DNA from: CANNDT01 sp945876205 | Lineage (GTDB): Bacteria; Acidobacteriota; Vicinamibacteria; Vicinamibacterales; UBA2999 | Length of the DNA: 17,246 nucleotides | Direction of reading: 5' to 3' | Assembly (NCBI GenBank): GCA_947503365.1 | Contig: CANNDT010000094.1 | Coordinates: 1 to 17,246 of the forward strand | Part shown: piece by piece, positions 14,202 through 17,246 of the stretch | Layout of the letters: each line of letters starts with the position of its first letter | Numbering within the stretch: the first letter of the stretch is position 1 | The notes under the pieces: generated by a model | What the model saw: only the letters and a program-made list of their open reading frames with translations | What the model was told of the DNA's origin: nothing | Database searches by the model: none | Translations under genes and position numbers: made by a program

Positions 14202-14828
14202 ATGCTTCCCGCCGCTTACCAACTTCCCGCCGCGATCGTTCTGCTCATTGGCGGAACCGTCGCCTGCTTCTTTGGCTACCGCTTGTTCCGCGTCGTGCTG
14301 GCGATTTCCGGATTCATCCTCGGCGCGTTGCTGGCCAGCTCGATCTTCGGCATGAGCGACACCGGGCCGATGATCGTCGCGGCGGTGGTCGGCGGGTTGG
14401 TGGGCGCCGGCATCCTGTTCGCGGCGTACTTCGTGGGGGTCGCGCTCATCGGCGCGGCGCTTGGCGCGGTGCTCGCCAACGTCGTGATGGCGGCGGGCGA
14501 TCGCGATCCGCACTTCCTTGTGGTGGTCTTCTTCTCGGTGGCGGGTGCGGCGGCGGCGATGTACCTGCAGCGCTACTTCATCATCGTCGGCACCAGCTTC
14601 GGCGGTGCCTGGACGATGATCGTCGGGATGATGGCCGTGATCGGCGACAAGACGGCGATGGCGGCGGCGGCCGCCGGCGACGTCTGGGTCGCCTATCCCC
14701 TCAACCCGGCACCCGGGCAGCGATGGGTGCCGATTGCGTGGCTGGCGCTTGGGGCCGCCGGCGCCGCGGTGCAGCTCTGGGTCACCGGCGGCGAAAAAGG
14801 CCGGGTCGTCCGGCGCAGGAAAAAATAA
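14202..14828 (+). CDS. DUF4203-like multi-pass membrane protein
   Basis: A 208-residue protein with about seven hydrophobic segments, rich in Gly and Ala: AIVLLIGGTVACFFGYRLFRVVLAISGFILG, then PMIVAAVVGGLVGAGILFAAYFVGVALIGAALGAVLANVVMAAG, FLVVVFFSVAGAAAAMYLQRYFIIVGTSFGGAWTMIVGMMAVIG and WLALGAAGAAVQLWV. The GYRLFR element with the repeated glycine-rich helices is what I associate with DUF4203 (the TMEM198-like group). The C-terminus is a basic tail (KGRVVRRRKK), probably cytoplasmic. The function is not known. The ATG at 14202 has GAAGAG directly upstream, within the same 14-nt leader as ybaB. It is 17 nt after recR and may be the last gene of the dnaX operon. Confidence 0.75.
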   Translation: MLPAAYQLPAAIVLLIGGTVACFFGYRLFRVVLAISGFILGALLASSIFGMSDTGPMIVAAVVGGLVGAGILFAAYFVGVALIGAALGAVLANVVMAAGDRDPHFLVVVFFSVAGAAAAMYLQRYFIIVGTSFGGAWTMIVGMMAVIGDKTAMAAAAAGDVWVAYPLNPAPGQRWVPIAWLALGAAGAAVQLWVTGGEKGRVVRRRKK

Positions 14829-14849
14829 ACGAGTTCCTGCTTCCGAGTT

Positions 14850-14882
14850 CTGACTTTCAGCTCCTGCGGAGCTGCAAGTCAG
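14850..14882. terminator. Long hairpin between convergent genes
   Basis: CTGACTT (14850-14856) and CAGCTCC (14858-14864) pair with GGAGCTG (14868-14874) and AAGTCAG (14876-14882), with one T/C mismatch and a TGC loop: 14 pairs. It covers the stop codon and last codons of the minus-strand radical SAM gene and lies 21 bp after the plus-strand stop at 14828. No T-run follows on either strand, so termination is likely but not certain. GAGTTC occurs twice just before it (14831 and 14845). Confidence 0.55.
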
Positions 14883-16365
14883 GCATCGGCCGGCCGGCAA
14901 AGAACGGACGGCAGGCCCTGGCCATCCACCGCGCCCACTGCGCCGATCGATTCACCCGGGCGCTATCGGTCGCAATCCCTGTATTCGCGTACATCTGGCG
15001 ATACAGCTTCGAGATCAGCACGAAGATCAGGCGCGCCTTGAGCGACTTCACCACCGAGGCGCGGGCCCAGATGCTGCGGAAGCTGTAGAAGCGGTCCCAC
15101 ACGTCCTGCGTGCCTTTGCGAATCTCCTCGGCCGACATCACCGGGTGGTCCATGTAGATCTTCGGGCGCTGCGCCTGCGGGATCAGCCAGTGGCGGTTGA
15201 TCGGGATGCCGCCAATGCGCTCCGGATTCTCGCCGAGCGACTTTTCCCAGGCCGTGAAGTCCAGCGTCCCAGGGAACGGCGTGAGCATCACGAACTGCGC
15301 AAACGTCAGTCCCGCTTCCTCGGCGACCTTGAGCGTCGCGTCGAAGGAGTCGGGCCGGTCGCCGGGCAGGCCGAAGATGAACGAGCCGAGCACGTGCACG
15401 CCGCGCTCGCGGAAGGCCTGGAGGCGCTTCACCAGCGAGTCACCGCTCTCGTTGAAGTTCTTGTAGATCGACTTGAGACCCGCTTCGGTCACCGATTCGA
15501 CGCCGACCAGGGCGCCCTTGATGTGCGCGCGCTTCATCGCGTCGAGGAATTCGGGGTCTTCGCCGGCTTCCATGGTGATCTGCGTGAAGAACACCGTGTC
15601 GTTGGGCAGCCGCGCCAGTTCGTCCATCAGCGCGAAGCGCTCGGCGCGGACCGCCTGCAGCTCGTGCAGGTGGGTCTTGTCCTCGCGCCGTTCCGCCATC
15701 CGCAGATCTTCGGTGGTGACGGGATAGAAGTTGTCGTCGGCGAGCGCGATGAAGCGGAAGCCGCGGCGCCGCAGGTCGAGGATTTCCTGGACCACCTGCT
15801 CGTAGCCGCGCTGCCGCGGACGCTGTCCATCGGTGCGCCACACCGAGCAGAACGAGCAGTGCTTCGGGCAGCCGCGGATCGTCTGCACCGAGGCCCACAT
15901 GTAGCGGCCCTCGGGCAGCAGGTCCCAGCGCGCCGGAAGAAAATCGGTGCCCTCGATCTGTCCACCCGAGTACGAGGGGCGGAGCGTTCCCGCCGCGGCA
16001 TCCCTCAGCACCTCGGCCCAGATGTGGTCGCCGTCGCCGGTGACGACGGCGTGTGCCTCGCCAAGGTCCCGGGCTTCATCCGGATAGAGCGTCGCGTGGA
16101 TGCCGCCGTAGACGACCGTGGCGCCGGCGCGGCGCGCGGCGACGCCGACTTCGTAGCCGCGCAGCGCATTGCCCGTGTGGACGCCGATGCCGACGATGTC
16201 GCCCGCCTTGATGGTGCTCAGGTCCATCGGTTCGAGGGTTTCGTCGGCGATGTTCGGGGTGCCGTAGGAACGCGGGGTGGCGGCCGCCATGACATAGAGC
16301 CAGCGGGGTGTGATGACACCGATTCCGAATGAAACGTGGCTAGGATTAACGAGATGAATAGTCAT
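14857..16365 (-). CDS. Radical SAM enzyme with B12-binding-like domain
   Basis: A 502-residue protein. Residues of about 1-135 form a Rossmann-like domain of the cobalamin-binding type (IVGIGVHTGNALRGYEVGVAARRAGATVVYGGIHATLYPDEA) but without a DxHxxG motif, so any cobalamin would be bound without that His. The radical SAM domain starts with the cluster motif C166-PKH-C170-SF-C173, followed by VQEILDLRRRGFRFIALADDNF, GALVGVESVTEAGLKSIYKNFNE and FIFGLPGDRPDSFDATL. The C-terminal part (TPFPGTLDFTAWEKS onward) resembles the DUF4070 extension found in some B12-radical SAM enzymes, including hopanoid methylases. The substrate is unknown. The ATG at 16365 is preceded by CGGAG. No partner gene is adjacent; it is convergent with the DUF4203-like gene. 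Confidence 0.88.
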   Translation of the reverse strand: MTIHLVNPSHVSFGIGVITPRWLYVMAAATPRSYGTPNIADETLEPMDLSTIKAGDIVGIGVHTGNALRGYEVGVAARRAGATVVYGGIHATLYPDEARDLGEAHAVVTGDGDHIWAEVLRDAAAGTLRPSYSGGQIEGTDFLPARWDLLPEGRYMWASVQTIRGCPKHCSFCSVWRTDGQRPRQRGYEQVVQEILDLRRRGFRFIALADDNFYPVTTEDLRMAERREDKTHLHELQAVRAERFALMDELARLPNDTVFFTQITMEAGEDPEFLDAMKRAHIKGALVGVESVTEAGLKSIYKNFNESGDSLVKRLQAFRERGVHVLGSFIFGLPGDRPDSFDATLKVAEEAGLTFAQFVMLTPFPGTLDFTAWEKSLGENPERIGGIPINRHWLIPQAQRPKIYMDHPVMSAEEIRKGTQDVWDRFYSFRSIWARASVVKSLKARLIFVLISKLYRQMYANTGIATDSARVNRSAQWARWMARACRPFFAGRPMPDLQLRRS

Positions 16366-16449
16366 AAGCTCCGATTGAGCTAAGGAAGAATGGAGGGCAG
16401 GGCTCTCCGGCTTGTTTGTTCGCCCTTATCGTACCGCAAGCTGGGCGGG

Positions 16450-16478
16450 TTGTCCGTGGCGAGGATACAACGTAAGAT
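16450..16478 (+). promoter_or_regulatory. Probable tRNA-Asn promoter
   Basis: TTGTCC (16450-16455), a 17-bp spacer and TAAGAT (16473-16478) fit a sigma-70 promoter with four of six matches in each box. The tRNA begins 29 nt later. The rest of 16366-16507 is the upstream region of the divergent radical SAM gene and holds no gene. Confidence 0.45.
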
Positions 16479-16507
16479 CGTAGGGTTCTAAAGGCTCCCG
16501 CCTATTT

Positions 16508-16582
16508 TCCTCGGTAGCTCAACGGCAGAGCATCCGGCTGTTAACCGGAGGGTTGCTGGTTCGAATCCAGCCCGAGGAGCCA
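16508..16582 (+). tRNA. tRNA-Asn (anticodon GTT)
   Basis: Acceptor TCCTCGG (16508-16514) pairs with CCGAGGA (16572-16578), followed by discriminator G and an encoded CCA (16580-16582). The anticodon stem TCCGG/CCGGA encloses the loop CTGTTAA with anticodon GTT (16540-16542). The T-arm is CTGG-TTCGAAT-CCAG. All arms pair normally. The length is 75 nt. Confidence 0.97.
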
Positions 16583-16981
16583 AATCCCCTCAATAAGTTA
16601 CGGGTATTCAGCCTTTGCGCTGCGCGCAAGTGTGGACGAAATTGTGGCTACAGGCAGTGATTTACTCATGCAGCCGCAGATCGTCAGAGGTTCAGGCCGC
16701 ATCCTTCCATCATGCAGCCATCGAGTACTCGACGCCTGGATTAGGTCGCCATGAGACTAGGCACGTCGACGCTCGTCTTGAGAGGGGACTCGAAAGGTCA
16801 AACGCGTCGTGCCCGTGACGACCAGCGCCGACTTCCCCTGCCTCGCGGGAGATCGAATTACTGGCGATCGACCGCCACGCAGGATGCCTTTGTTCGAGAC
16901 ATTCTTCAAATACGTCAAGCTCGGCGCGGCAGCGCTCCGTGCGCGCGGCTGCTGAGCGCCTGTTGGTATCCAAAGAAGACG
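16583..16981. other. Gene-poor stretch downstream of tRNA-Asn
   Basis: No ORF here resembles a protein in any frame, and no RNA, terminator or clear repeat is visible. GC is lower than in the rest of the window (about 53% in one 60-base line counted by hand at 16621-16680). The tRNA 3' flank is a common integration site, but I see no integrase and no exact copy of the tRNA 3' end. Confidence 0.5.
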
Positions 16982-17246
16982 ATGGTTCAATTCCAGCCTG
17001 GCAGCCGGGTTGCGGCGCTTGCGATCAGCGGCGCGCTGAACGTCGAACTCCTGTCTGTATCAATTGCACGAGACGCATTCGTCGTGGTGCGGCAACTCCC
17101 ATTCGACCTCGGAGCAGAGTGGCGCGCTACATTGGGCACGTTTCGGGCTGAACGTCTTGAGGCGAGCAATTTCCTGATCTTCGCCAGCGAGTCTTCCCCG
17201 TACCTCAACGAACGCCATCGAGATCCTTTGATTCGAAAGGTCCGAG
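16982..17246 (+). CDS. Hypothetical protein, 5' part only
   Basis: An open frame from the ATG at 16982 that runs off the right edge (88 codons visible). AGAAG lies 3-8 nt upstream and may act as a ribosome binding site. The visible part (MVQFQPGSRVAALAISGALN, later VVVRQLPFDLGAEWRA, RAERLEASNFLIFASESSPY) has a balanced amino-acid composition with alternating hydrophobic residues, more protein-like than the other frames here. I do not recognise a family. The frame stays open upstream to an ATG at 16751, but that stretch is arginine-rich and unconvincing. Base composition differs from the housekeeping genes, which with the tRNA context hints at acquired DNA. Confidence 0.45.
   Translation, partial: MVQFQPGSRVAALAISGALNVELLSVSIARDAFVVVRQLPFDLGAEWRATLGTFRAERLEASNFLIFASESSPYLNERHRDPLIRKVR

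Noticed and set aside
16710..16990. Short minus-strand frames after the tRNA
   Set aside because: Composition is Arg/Ser-rich, they overlap each other in different frames and show no family motif.
16983..16998. GGTTCAATTCCAGCC resembling the tRNA-Asn T-arm (13 of 15 bases), possible attachment site
   Set aside because: Two mismatches, no match continuing into the acceptor stem, and it lies within the apparent coding start of the last gene; chance is likely.

Overview
The window is a 17.2 kb piece of a high-GC bacterial chromosome. It probably comes from an Acidobacteriota member of the Vicinamibacteria type. The signs are the CBM9-like/DUF5916 outer-membrane protein, the DUF6152 and DUF6644-like genes, the high GC, and short intergenic palindromes whose spurious translations (KPDTT, GPAKAGHY, RNAQND) I associate with that phylum. 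The assignment comes from memory and was not computed. Most of the window is ordinary housekeeping sequence, with more unusual material at 1-5300 and after 16.5 kb.

Layout. (1) 1-1260, minus: remains of a SNF2-family helicase, broken by a frameshift and an internal deletion. (2) 1269-1601, minus: AhpD-like peroxidase-type protein, divergent from (3) 1630-3816, plus: CBM9-like/DUF5916 outer-membrane barrel. (4) 5270-3847, minus: a tightly coupled three-gene operon with a secreted DUF6152-like protein whose mature end is predicted to start His-His, and two paralogous four-helix membrane proteins. (5) 5355-6140, plus: orphan periplasmic solute-binding protein. (6) 6238-11388, plus: asd, lysC, dapB, dapA and an M20 amidohydrolase. 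The last four are close-packed and the set covers the aspartate-to-diaminopimelate/lysine route. (7) 11400-14184, plus: SRP RNA, dnaX, ybaB, recR, a widely conserved arrangement, followed by a DUF4203-like membrane protein. (8) 16365-14857, minus: radical SAM enzyme with a B12-binding-like domain. (9) 16508-16582, plus: tRNA-Asn, followed by lower-GC sequence without a clear gene and then the start of an unknown gene that runs off the window.

How the parts work together. asd and lysC supply aspartate semialdehyde, dapA and dapB make tetrahydrodipicolinate, and the M20 enzyme may do the later deacylation. SRP RNA is placed to be co-transcribed with dnaX, whose product loads the sliding clamp; YbaB and RecR belong to the same replication-repair neighbourhood. 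The DUF6152/DUF6644 operon resembles the CopC/CopD layout (secreted protein with an N-terminal His plus eight membrane helices in total) and is the best candidate here for an undescribed system; this is inference.

A second theme is short repeats at gene edges: hairpins at 3829-3846, 7339-7402 and 14850-14882, an 8-bp tandem repeat at the start of the M20 gene, a 21-nt repeat in dnaX that shares its TCGCACC core, and a 14-nt leader repeated before two start codons. Promoter-like -10 boxes lie exactly 8 nt upstream of the SRP RNA 5' end and of two ATG codons that lack a Shine-Dalgarno sequence, which suggests leaderless mRNAs.
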